Assembly: GCF_014695395.1 (NCBI RefSeq)
Contig: NZ_JACJOF010000027.1
Location: 558,001 to 622,000, forward strand
DNA length: 64,000 nucleotides
Origin: Nodosilinea sp. FACHB-131
Lineage (GTDB): Bacteria > Cyanobacteriota > Cyanobacteriia > Phormidesmidales > Phormidesmidaceae
Reading direction: 5' to 3'
Part shown: positions 41,152-48,740 of the stretch, piece after piece
Numbering within the stretch: position 1 is the stretch's first letter
How the letters are laid out: every line of letters starts with the position of its first letter
Position numbers and translations under genes: made by a program
The notes under the pieces: generated by a model
What the model was told of the DNA's origin: nothing
What the model saw: only the letters and a program-made list of their open reading frames with translations
The model's database searches: none

Positions 41152-42597
41152 TCAGAATCGAATATCGGGGCCAATCAGGTCGGAAAGCTTTTCTACGCCG
41201 TAGAGCAGCATGGCAATGCGCTCTAGACCCAGCCCCCAGGCGACGGTGGCTTTTTCGCCGCAGCCCAGAGGCTCCAGCATTTCTTGACGAAACAGGCCCG
41301 AGTTGCCCACTTCGATGTAGCGATCGCTCAGGGGATGGTAGGCAAACACCTCCAGCGACGGCTCCGTATAGGGGTTATAGGTGGGCTTAAACTTGAGATC
41401 CTTAAAGCCCAAGCGCTCGTAGAAATAGGTCAGGTAGCCCATCAAGGTGCGCACGCTGAGCAATTCGCCCACCACTACGCCTTCGATCTGGTGGAACTCG
41501 GCTAGGTGGGTGCGATCGACGGTTTCGTTGCGGAAGACGCGATCGATGGAGAAGTATTTGCCGTCTTTGCCCTGAAGCTGATGCAGGCGGCGGGCGGTAG
41601 AGGTCGTGGTGTGGGCCCGCAGAATGGCGCGACTGGCTTCGTCTTCGGTCCACTGGCCGCCGTAGTTGGCTTCGTGCACCTGTTTGACGCGCTGCACTAG
41701 GGCTGGGTCGTCGGGCAGGGGCAGGGTCTGGGGGTTGGCTAGGTAAAACGTGTCCTGCACTTCGCGGGCTGGGTGGTCTTGGGGGGTGAAGAGAGCGTCA
41801 AAGTTCCAAAAGGCCGACTCCACCATATAGCCCGACATCTCGTCAAAGCCCATGTTCAAAAAGATGTCGCGAATGCGCTGAATGCACTGGGTGAGAATAG
41901 TAGGCCGTCCGTAGGCAACGTTGGGCACCTCGGCGTGAATGTCGTAGGGCTTGAGGTCAGCCTGCCGCCACTGGCCCGACAAAATTAGCTCACTGGTCAA
42001 AGTCGTTACCACATCCCCCAGATCCAGGGTTTGCAGGGCCGGGAGCACGGTGAGGCTATAGTCTGTCTCGACTCGACTGACAATGTAGCCCTGCTGCTGG
42101 AGCCACTCCAGAGAGGACGACGCACTGGCACCTAAAACCTGGCCCGCCGCGATCGCCTCAAATACCCCCTGCCGCTGCTGGTAGGCCCCCAGCACCGACG
42201 ACTTCAGCACGGCCACAGTCCCTTCCCCGTCGCCGTCGAGCAAATCGACGGCCTGCTCGCGCCGCAGGGCACCGTAGTTGAGGCTAAAGGCAGGGCCAAG
42301 CTCAGCCTGGAGCAGAGCGCGATCGCGCTGACCCTGCAACAGCCTATCCGCTAGCGGGAACCCCGGCAGCACGCCGGCTAAATCTTCTCCCTTAGCCGTC
42401 AGCGCCCAGGTCTGCTGGGTATGCTCTTGCCACTGCACATAGCCATTGAGAGCACCGCTGAGCAAAAAGCCATTGATAAAGTTGAAGTCAAACCCGGCTT
42501 GGGCACAGAGCGATCGCAGACTCGCCACCGTTTGCTGCCGCTGCAACAGGTCGATAAACTGCCGCTGTTTGCCAGTGAGCTGAAGCAGGTCGAGCAT
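41152..42597 (-). CDS. pheS: Phenylalanine--tRNA ligase alpha subunit, archaeal/eukaryotic type
   Basis: About 481 residues from the ATG at 42597. The N-terminal 220 residues are winged-helix-like, with LTAKGEDLAGVLPGFPLADRLL as in long PheS proteins. The class II catalytic part matches archaeal and eukaryotic subunits: ESAFWNFDALFTPQDHPAREVQDTFYL, ILRAHTTTSTARRL, KYFSIDRVFRNETVDRTHLAEFHQIEG (motif 2), FKPTYNPYTEPSLEVF, VEVGNSGLFRQEML and WGLGLERIAMLLYGV (motif 3). Ordinary cyanobacterial PheS is about 330 residues and differs in all these blocks. No pheT lies nearby. The gene was probably acquired by transfer; whether it replaces or duplicates the bacterial enzyme cannot be told from this window. 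Confidence 0.9.
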   Translation of the reverse strand: MLDLLQLTGKQRQFIDLLQRQQTVASLRSLCAQAGFDFNFINGFLLSGALNGYVQWQEHTQQTWALTAKGEDLAGVLPGFPLADRLLQGQRDRALLQAELGPAFSLNYGALRREQAVDLLDGDGEGTVAVLKSSVLGAYQQRQGVFEAIAAGQVLGASASSSLEWLQQQGYIVSRVETDYSLTVLPALQTLDLGDVVTTLTSELILSGQWRQADLKPYDIHAEVPNVAYGRPTILTQCIQRIRDIFLNMGFDEMSGYMVESAFWNFDALFTPQDHPAREVQDTFYLANPQTLPLPDDPALVQRVKQVHEANYGGQWTEDEASRAILRAHTTTSTARRLHQLQGKDGKYFSIDRVFRNETVDRTHLAEFHQIEGVVVGELLSVRTLMGYLTYFYERLGFKDLKFKPTYNPYTEPSLEVFAYHPLSDRYIEVGNSGLFRQEMLEPLGCGEKATVAWGLGLERIAMLLYGVEKLSDLIGPDIRF

Positions 42598-42706
42598 AGC
42601 CAAGGTTTGGAAAATCTCTATCAGCCTATCAATCTTCCCCCATTCCCAAGGGCCAAGATTGATGAAAAGATAACACCAGTGCCCGGATTCAAGAGATTTT
42701 TCCCCT

Positions 42707-43159
42707 ATGTCTGACGAGCCCACTCTGCCCTCCGGCCCTGGTTTCGGCCTTACATTTCTGTATTACTTTTCTGGCACTGCTCTGGTTACAGCCCTGCTGG
42801 CGGTCAAGTCCCTCGGCATCGGCTTAGACACTGGCCTGCCTAACCTATATGGCACCCTATTTGGCACTGTGGGCGGTCTCCTGGGTGCTTTCGTCAATCG
42901 CAGCACTACGTTGACCCTGCCGATCAACAGCCGCAAAACCTTCAAGCGGGAGCTAGATGCCGCCCTGATTGAAATGGGCTATACCGAAGATAGTGAGGCC
43001 AACCTAGAGGGCATTCTGGTCTACCGCCGTTCCTTGGTGCGCCAGCTTCTCTCCGGTCGCGTGTATGTGCTGCTGAGCGAAAAGCAGGCTCAAATCAGCA
43101 GCCGGGCCGTGCACATGGGCAGCATCAAAAAACGCCTCGCAGCCAGCGGTATACGATAG
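42707..43159 (+). CDS. Conserved cyanobacterial membrane protein of unknown function
   Basis: A 150-residue protein with two N-terminal membrane helices: GFGLTFLYYFSGTALVTALLAVKSL (about 11-35) and LYGTLFGTVGGLLGAFVNRS (about 46-65). A soluble alpha/beta tail follows (FKRELDAALIEMGYTEDSEANLEGILVYRRSLVRQLLSGRVYVLLSEKQAQISSRAVHMGSIKKRL). The layout resembles cyanobacterial proteins annotated only as hypothetical. It is divergent from pheS with 109 bp between. Confidence 0.75.
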   Translation: MSDEPTLPSGPGFGLTFLYYFSGTALVTALLAVKSLGIGLDTGLPNLYGTLFGTVGGLLGAFVNRSTTLTLPINSRKTFKRELDAALIEMGYTEDSEANLEGILVYRRSLVRQLLSGRVYVLLSEKQAQISSRAVHMGSIKKRLAASGIR

Positions 43160-43168
43160 AAGAGCGGT

Positions 43169-43217
43169 AAAAGTTTTGAATTCTTCCAACACAGCTCAAA
43201 CTCAAAACTCAAAACTA
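43169..43217. repeat. Inverted CTCAAAA heptamer repeat
   Basis: AAAAGTTTTGAA near 43169-43180 faces CTCAAACTCAAAACTCAAAACT at 43196-43217 in inverted orientation. The right side contains CTCAAAA in tandem, again a 7-nt period. It is the third locus of this kind in the window. Confidence 0.55.
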
Positions 43218-43260
43218 AGCACTCACAACTCCCCCACCACCTCCTTCCCCCACTCCCTCA

Positions 43261-43527
43261 ATGCCCCGCAAGCAAAAGTATCCCCACCTGCTCGGCTCAA
43301 AATGGACGGCCTGTCAAAAGACCGAAGGCTGGCGACATTTTCAGGTGACTAACCGCAAGCAGGATGGCCAGTGGGTGTTTGCAGAGCTGGTGGCCTCCTG
43401 TGACCCCACGGTGAGGCTGTGGGTCAATGCCAAACAACTCAAAAATCGAGTCCTCTGGCAGCCGGGGTGGCAACCTCTCAACCCGTCAGCTCCCGCGGCT
43501 GAGGAAGACTTATTTTGGTTAAACTAA
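43261..43527 (+). CDS. TIGR02450 family Trp-rich protein
   Basis: An 88-residue small soluble protein with five tryptophans in the conserved places: HLLGSKWTACQKTEGWRHFQVTNRKQDGQWVFAELVASCDPTVRLWVNAKQLKNRVLWQPGWQPL. This matches the small Trp-rich family common to cyanobacteria and marine bacteria. Function is not known. The gene is preceded by pyrimidine-rich DNA and has no clear ribosome site; the ATG at 43261 is the only reasonable start. Confidence 0.9.
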   Translation: MPRKQKYPHLLGSKWTACQKTEGWRHFQVTNRKQDGQWVFAELVASCDPTVRLWVNAKQLKNRVLWQPGWQPLNPSAPAAEEDLFWLN

Positions 43528-43630
43528 AGGTTAAAAGGTGCTGACATTTGAGTTTTCGATCTGGCGAAGCACGCAGACCTGAAACGCGTTAAAGTCAGTA
43601 CAGGCAAAGGTTCGCCAGAGGACAGCAGCT

Positions 43631-43957
43631 ATGTGGCACGTGGTTTACATTATTGCGTTTGCGGTTCTGGCGATTATGGCGATCGCAAACCTGGTCAGAA
43701 ACTTGATTCTGCTCGGCGGCAACGCCCGCAATCCCCAGTCACCTAGAACTTATAGCGGCCAGCAGAACGCTTCAGGCGATCGGCCTATGCCCCATCCTGA
43801 ACTGCTTGATCAAGACGGACAGGTGATCCGCGAGCCGCTGCTAGTGATGCGGTCTATCTCGGTTAAAGATGCCCGTGAGCAGCTCGACGCCCTCTACAAC
43901 GGCAACGGTAGCGCCCTCGATGAGCCAGAAGATAGCGGCTCAGAGCCTGACCTCTAA
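43631..43957 (+). CDS. DUF2973 protein
   Basis: A 108-residue protein with one N-terminal membrane helix (VVYIIAFAVLAIMAIANLVRNLILL). A flexible segment follows, then the conserved motif HPELLDQDGQVIREPLLVMRSISVKDAREQLDALYNG. This is the DUF2973 signature, found only in cyanobacteria and plastid relatives. The tail is acidic. It has no assigned function. A strong terminator follows 32 nt after its stop. Confidence 0.88.
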   Translation: MWHVVYIIAFAVLAIMAIANLVRNLILLGGNARNPQSPRTYSGQQNASGDRPMPHPELLDQDGQVIREPLLVMRSISVKDAREQLDALYNGNGSALDEPEDSGSEPDL

Positions 43958-43989
43958 CGCCACTCTTTAAGCAGCACTCCTGAAGCTAG

Positions 43990-44026
43990 AAGGCTGAGTT
44001 CTCTCGAAAGGGAACTCAGCCTTTTT
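43990..44026 (+). terminator. Factor-independent terminator
   Basis: AAGGCTGAGTTC (43990-44001) pairs perfectly with GAACTCAGCCTT (44012-44023). Three more pairs, one of them T-G, extend the stem to a CGAA tetraloop at 44005-44008. A run of five T starts within the right arm. It also works in reverse because the left arm begins with AA only, so the main direction is plus. Confidence 0.9.
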
Positions 44027-44070
44027 GATACCTGCCTGCTTTTGCTTGGGAGGCTAGGATGAGCACTGCT

Positions 44071-44577
44071 CTAAAGGCGGCAGCGATCAGAACCCGACTC
44101 AGAACTAGGGTCGCTTGCTGGGCTGCTGCAACCTTGAGCCAGGCGGGCTTCACGCTCAGCTAAAATCGTTTTGAGGCTGGGCCTGCCAGTAACCGCTAGG
44201 CGCCAGTTGGCCCATAGACCGTAGACCCAATCGACCAGCGGGCCAAGCAAGGGCCAGCGAGTAGGCGCGTAAATCCAGCCAATGCCTAGAACGTCATATA
44301 CCTGGCGAAACACGTCCACGTTTTGGATCACGGTGCCATCGGCCTTGACGGCATGGATGCGGCCCATGGCCGTGGCAAAATCGACGCCGCCGTTGTCCTC
44401 AGGGCGGTAGTCATCAGCCGCAATGTCGGTAAAGGCGATCAGGCCACGCCCGTTGTCTTGCTTACGCAGAAAATTGACTTCCCGCAAGCATAGGGGACAG
44501 TCGCCATCATAGAGCAGCTTAATTTTCCAAGCGATCGCATGGGGTGCTTGGGCAGAAGATGCAGCGGCAGTCGTCAT
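44071..44577 (-). CDS. DCC family thiol-disulfide oxidoreductase-like protein (DUF393)
   Basis: About 168 residues from the ATG at 44577. The name-giving motif YDGDCPLCLREVNFLRKQD near residues 22-40 has D-x-x-C-x-x-C, as in thioredoxin-like redox centres. ALGRI-like and PLVDWVYGLWANWR segments follow, typical of DUF393. The tail (GCSSPASDPSSESGSDRCRL) is low in complexity. A redox role is inferred from the motif; no substrate is known. A longer frame from 44625 lacks a ribosome site. Confidence 0.9.
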   Translation of the reverse strand: MTTAAASSAQAPHAIAWKIKLLYDGDCPLCLREVNFLRKQDNGRGLIAFTDIAADDYRPEDNGGVDFATAMGRIHAVKADGTVIQNVDVFRQVYDVLGIGWIYAPTRWPLLGPLVDWVYGLWANWRLAVTGRPSLKTILAEREARLAQGCSSPASDPSSESGSDRCRL

Positions 44578-44702
44578 AGAAATTTGGGGCCAAGACAGTG
44601 CAAAGAGAGAATTATCCCTACACATATCTTAACAACCTCGACCTCGGTCTGCGGCAAGGGCCGTTAAATTTGGTGCTTGTTGACTGGCTAAACGCCCCTA
44701 AT

Positions 44703-45629
44703 CTAAAGCACCCGAGCTTTTAACAGGGTACTAGGCAGGGTGAGTAACTTGCGCAGAGAGGGCACGTAGGCACGCTGGCTAAACACGTCGTAGCCATTTT
44801 TTTCAATCACGTCCAAGATTTGGCGGTAGAGGGCCAGGGCACACCACACCGGCCAGCGGGCGTCTTCACTCAGCAGCCCAATGCCGCTCTCTGCTTCGGC
44901 ATAAAACCGACGGGCGCGATCGATCTGAAAGGCCATGAGGGCCCGCCAGCGATCGTCCACAACACCAGCGACCAGGTCAGCCTCGGTGTAGTCAAAGGCA
45001 GCTAAATCTTTCAGAGGTAGGTAAATGCGGCCTCGGCGGGCGTCCTCGCCTACGTCACGCAGAATGTTGGTGAGCTGGTTGGCAATGCCCAGGGCGATCG
45101 CCTGGGGAGTGGGGTCGAGCTGCTGTTGCTGGCTCCAGGGGGCGGTTTGCAGTTGGGTATCCACGCCCATCACGGTAGTCGACATCAGCCCTACGGTGCC
45201 GGCCACACGATAGCAGTACAGCTCTAGGTCTTCGAAGGTGTCGTAGCGATTGCGGTGCAAATCCATCCGCTGGCCCGCGATCATGTCGCGAAAAGGCTGG
45301 ATATCAAGGGGAAACTGCTCCAGGGTATCCACCAGGGCGACGTCTTCGTCATCCACTGGGCAGCCGGCAAAGATTGACTCTAGCTGCGACTCCCACCGAT
45401 CCAACGTCTTCTCGCTGGTGAACTGCGCCTGGGGCCCGTCCACGAGTTCATCGGTGCGGCGGCACCAGACGTAAATAGCCCAGATGGCACGCCGCTTGGC
45501 GGGAGCCATCAACATGGTGCCGGTGTAAAACGTCTTGGAATACTTCGCCGTGACGCGTCGGCACACCTCGTAGGCATCCTCAACGGAGGATAGCGATTGG
45601 ATGGGGGGAGAATCCGTCAGTTGCAGCAT
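44703..45629 (-). CDS. crtB: 15-cis-phytoene synthase
   Basis: About 308 residues from the ATG at 45629. It condenses two geranylgeranyl diphosphates to phytoene, the first step of carotenoid synthesis, at the thylakoid or plasma membrane. The two Asp-rich sites are RRTDELVDGPQ (DELVD) and NILRDVGEDARRGRIYLP (DxxxD). YCYRVAGTVGLMSTTVMG and DRARRFYAEAESGI are further family blocks. In many cyanobacteria crtB follows crtP (phytoene desaturase); here no crtP is upstream and the gene has its own 450-bp upstream region. Confidence 0.96.
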   Translation of the reverse strand: MLQLTDSPPIQSLSSVEDAYEVCRRVTAKYSKTFYTGTMLMAPAKRRAIWAIYVWCRRTDELVDGPQAQFTSEKTLDRWESQLESIFAGCPVDDEDVALVDTLEQFPLDIQPFRDMIAGQRMDLHRNRYDTFEDLELYCYRVAGTVGLMSTTVMGVDTQLQTAPWSQQQQLDPTPQAIALGIANQLTNILRDVGEDARRGRIYLPLKDLAAFDYTEADLVAGVVDDRWRALMAFQIDRARRFYAEAESGIGLLSEDARWPVWCALALYRQILDVIEKNGYDVFSQRAYVPSLRKLLTLPSTLLKARVL

Positions 45630-46082
45630 TAATGACCCAAACCTGGAGAATATAAATCTCAAACCGACTACAGGCAATTCTGCTTAACCTAGCCTCTCAC
45701 AACTGCACCCAACTTTGGCAAAACAGTTGAAATCGGCCCATTCTCCGAAGCAACTCTGCCTCTGCCGTTCCTAAAGATTATATGTTGCAATCCGTAACAT
45801 TTGCCCGCAAATTCCAATGCGTGCTCTCCGTTCCCAGTATCTTCAGGGCTGACTACCCATTTGAAGGCCATCCAGATAAGATAATAGACTGCGTATTAAA
45901 CTGCTTGATGCCAAGCCCCCGCTGTGGGTTCTCTTCGCTCCACCATGGGCTGCGCCTCGCGAAGCGATTTCTGAGGGAATTGCAGGGCAGCAAGCAGCAC
46001 CGTGGGGGAAGGCGCTCTATCGGCTACCCGTTAACGGTCCCCTTTGTCTGTCTAGTTCTGTCGATTGTTGGGAGCCTTGCCC
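45630..46082. other. Divergent crtB-glyA spacer, no gene supported
   Basis: It holds ATTTGC-CC-GCAAAT, a 14-bp inverted repeat near 45799-45812, and a TGTT/AACA pair just before it. Either could be an operator for one of the two genes. An open frame at 45782-46096 lacks codon bias and homology-like features and is not called. No riboswitch fold was recognised. Confidence 0.35.
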
Positions 46083-47366
46083 GTGCCTCAAACTAACTTT
46101 GATTTTCTGCAAGAGTCCGATCCGCTGCTGGCCAGCATTATTCAACGCGAGCTGCAGCGCCAGCGCGACCACCTAGAGCTAATCGCCAGCGAGAACTTTA
46201 CCTCGTCTGCGGTGCTAGCGGCCCAGGGGTCGGTATTGACCAACAAGTATGCCGAGGGGCTGCCCGGCAAGCGCTACTACGGCGGCTGCGCCTTTGTCGA
46301 TGAGGCTGAGCAGCTGGCGATCGATCGCGCCAAAGAACTCTTCGGTGCCGCCCACGCCAACGTGCAGCCCCACTCTGGAGCCCAGGCCAACTTTGCCGTG
46401 TTTCTCGCCCTCCTCCAGCCCGGCGACACCATTTTGGGCATGGACCTCTCCCACGGCGGGCACCTCACCCACGGTTCGCCTGTGAATGTGTCGGGCAAGT
46501 GGTTTAAAGTCGTTCAGTACGGCGTCAGCCGCGAGAGTGAACAGCTTGATTTCGACCAAATTCGCGCGCTGGCGTTGGAGCACCGGCCCAAGCTGATCAT
46601 CTGCGGCTATTCGGCGTACCCCCGCGTCATCGATTTTGAGAAGTTTCGCGCGATCGCAGACGAAGTCGGTGCCTACCTGATGGCCGACATTGCCCACATC
46701 GCCGGTCTGGTGGCTGCTGGTTATCACCCCAACCCCCTGCCCCACTGTGACGTGGTGACCACTACCACCCACAAAACCCTGCGCGGCCCTCGCGGCGGCC
46801 TGATTCTGACCCGCGATGCCGAACTGGGTAAAAAGTTTGACAAGGCGGTGTTCCCCGGCAGCCAGGGTGGCCCCCTGGAGCACGTGATTGCTGCTAAGGC
46901 CGTAGCCTTTGGCGAAGCCCTCAAGCCTGAGTTTCGTGCCTATGCGGCTCAGGTGATCGCCAATGCTCAGCGCATGGCTGCTCAGCTCCAGCAGCGAGGC
47001 ATCAAGGTGGTGTCTGACGGTACCGACAACCACCTGGTGCTAGTCGATCTGCGCTCCATTGGCATGACCGGCAAGCGGGCTGACCAGCTGGTGAGTGAGG
47101 TCAACATCACGGCCAACAAAAACACCGTGCCCTACGACCCCGAGTCGCCCTTTGTCACCAGCGGCTTGCGCTTGGGCTCTCCGGCCATGACCACCCGCGG
47201 CATGGGCGAGACTGAGTTCACCGAGATCGCTAACATCATCGCCGATCGCCTGCTCAGCCCCGAGGATGCGGCGATCGCTGAGCACTGCAAGCGTCGGGTG
47301 GCGGCCTTATGCGATCGCTTCCCCCTCTATGCCCACCTGGGCGGGCTAGTTCCGGCCCTGGTGTAA
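46083..47366 (+). CDS. glyA: Serine hydroxymethyltransferase
   Basis: A 427-residue PLP enzyme that interconverts serine and glycine with tetrahydrofolate; in cyanobacteria it also serves photorespiratory glycine. The start is GTG 46083, with GGGAG 8 nt upstream. Conserved blocks are [57 protein letters not shown], and [14 protein letters not shown] with the PLP lysine at 231. [11 protein letters not shown] and [14 protein letters not shown] follow. All residues expected for activity are present. Confidence 0.97.
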   Translation: MPQTNFDFLQESDPLLASIIQRELQRQRDHLELIASENFTSSAVLAAQGSVLTNKYAEGLPGKRYYGGCAFVDEAEQLAIDRAKELFGAAHANVQPHSGAQANFAVFLALLQPGDTILGMDLSHGGHLTHGSPVNVSGKWFKVVQYGVSRESEQLDFDQIRALALEHRPKLIICGYSAYPRVIDFEKFRAIADEVGAYLMADIAHIAGLVAAGYHPNPLPHCDVVTTTTHKTLRGPRGGLILTRDAELGKKFDKAVFPGSQGGPLEHVIAAKAVAFGEALKPEFRAYAAQVIANAQRMAAQLQQRGIKVVSDGTDNHLVLVDLRSIGMTGKRADQLVSEVNITANKNTVPYDPESPFVTSGLRLGSPAMTTRGMGETEFTEIANIIADRLLSPEDAAIAEHCKRRVAALCDRFPLYAHLGGLVPALV

Positions 47367-47414
47367 GGGTGTAATACCCTCTCGGGCAAGCCTTTGACCC
47401 CGTAGTTAGGCGTT

Positions 47415-47484
47415 AACTCCATGCAAAACCGCAGAAAGTTAGGGTTACCCCTTAATGATCTGTCATAATTGCATGGAGTTTTTG
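47415..47484 (+). terminator. Long-loop 12-bp inverted repeat with T-run after glyA
   Basis: AACTCCATGCAA (47415-47426) and TTGCATGGAGTT (47469-47480) are perfect reverse complements 42 nt apart, and the right arm runs into TTTTT. It may be the glyA terminator, but the big loop is unusual. The surrounding 315-bp spacer contains no gene. Confidence 0.5.
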
Positions 47485-47681
47485 CTTATTTGACAAGACT
47501 CGGCCTATCCTATGGACTGTTTCGGGCCAAAATCTTTGGTCTGGTCGGCCTTGGTCAGGGCAGTCCCTAGGGCTACCCGAGGTAATTAGCGATGGCCAAA
47601 GAACTAGTTTGCTGGGGTTAGGCCTGGGCTAGGGAGGTGGCTAGCCAGGAGAGAGTTTCTCCAACCATAGAGGGGAGTGAG

Positions 47682-48740
47682 ATGCCGTTTTATCTGTATC
47701 ACGTGTTGGCCTTTGGTATCTCCGCCGCGGTGGTGCTGGGCACGACACCAATCGTGCGCCGCATCGGCCTTAAAAGTGGACGAGTCGATCAGCCCGGCGA
47801 ACGCAAGGTACACGACAAGCCCATGGTGCGGTTGGGCGGAGTGTCAATTTTTGTTGGTACGCTGCTAGCCCTGCTGGTCGTATGGTCCATGGGCGGCTTT
47901 ATTGATGCTGCCGGAGCCCATTTAGCTCCACCTCAAGAGTTTCAGATCTGGGGGGTTACCCTTGGCGGGCTGGCCTTTTTTCTAATTGGTCTCACCGACG
48001 ACCTGTTTGGCCTATCGCCCCTCAGTCGCCTGTTTATGCAGGCGGTGGTCGCCACTATGGCTTGGTACGTGGGCGTGAGCATCGACTTTCTCACTATTCC
48101 CTTCTACGGGCTCACCCAGCTACCCGACTTCATTAGCTTGCCAGTAACCATTCTGTGGCTAGTGGGCATGGCCAATGCCATCAACTGGATCGACGGCCTC
48201 GATGGCCTGGCCGCAGGGGTATCCGGCATCGCCGCAGTCGTTATGCTGGTGGTGAGTCTTTACATGAATCAGCCAGCGGCGGCGCTGATTGCTGCTGCTC
48301 TAGCCGGCGGAGCCCTAGGCTTTTTGCGCTACAACTTCAACCCAGCCAAAATTTTCATGGGAGATGGGGGCGCCTACTTTATGGGCTTTACCCTGGCCGG
48401 AGTTGGCGTTATCGGCTTGGTCAAAACGGTGACTACCGCTGCTGTACTGCTGCCGTACCTAATTCTGGCAGTGCCGATTCTCGATATGTCGGCCGTGATC
48501 CTCGATCGCCTGCGAGCGGGCAAATCCCCCTTCGTGGCCGACAAGCGCCATCTGCACCACCGGCTGCTTCAGGCGGGGTTGTCTCACCGGGTTACGGTGC
48601 TCTTCATCTACGTGCTGACGCTGTGGGCGGGCAGTTTAGCCCTGGCGTTTGCGGGCATGCCCAGCGGCTTGGTCTACGCCCTAGCCGCTACAGCGCTACT
48701 CAGCTACACCGGCTGGCGGCTGCGGCAGCGCACTCGCTGA
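47682..48740 (+). CDS. WecA/TagO-like undecaprenyl-phosphate sugar-phosphate transferase
   Basis: About 352 residues from the ATG at 47682, with AGGGGAGTGAG just upstream. It is an integral membrane enzyme of the MraY/WecA superfamily with about eleven helices. Catalytic Asp motifs are visible: LIGLTDDLFGL near 97-107, NAINWIDGLDGLAAG near 163-177 and KIFMGDGGAYFMGF near 223-236. DKRHLHHRLLQAGLSH is the C-terminal loop with the HxHH motif, which is typical of WecA/TagO rather than MraY. It would start synthesis of a surface polysaccharide by loading GlcNAc- or GalNAc-1-phosphate onto undecaprenyl phosphate. Confidence 0.92.
   Translation: MPFYLYHVLAFGISAAVVLGTTPIVRRIGLKSGRVDQPGERKVHDKPMVRLGGVSIFVGTLLALLVVWSMGGFIDAAGAHLAPPQEFQIWGVTLGGLAFFLIGLTDDLFGLSPLSRLFMQAVVATMAWYVGVSIDFLTIPFYGLTQLPDFISLPVTILWLVGMANAINWIDGLDGLAAGVSGIAAVVMLVVSLYMNQPAAALIAAALAGGALGFLRYNFNPAKIFMGDGGAYFMGFTLAGVGVIGLVKTVTTAAVLLPYLILAVPILDMSAVILDRLRAGKSPFVADKRHLHHRLLQAGLSHRVTVLFIYVLTLWAGSLALAFAGMPSGLVYALAATALLSYTGWRLRQRTR

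Noticed and set aside
45782-46096. A 104-codon open frame in the crtB-glyA spacer
   Set aside because: Amino-acid composition is random-looking, the frame runs into glyA out of phase, and it has no ribosome site.
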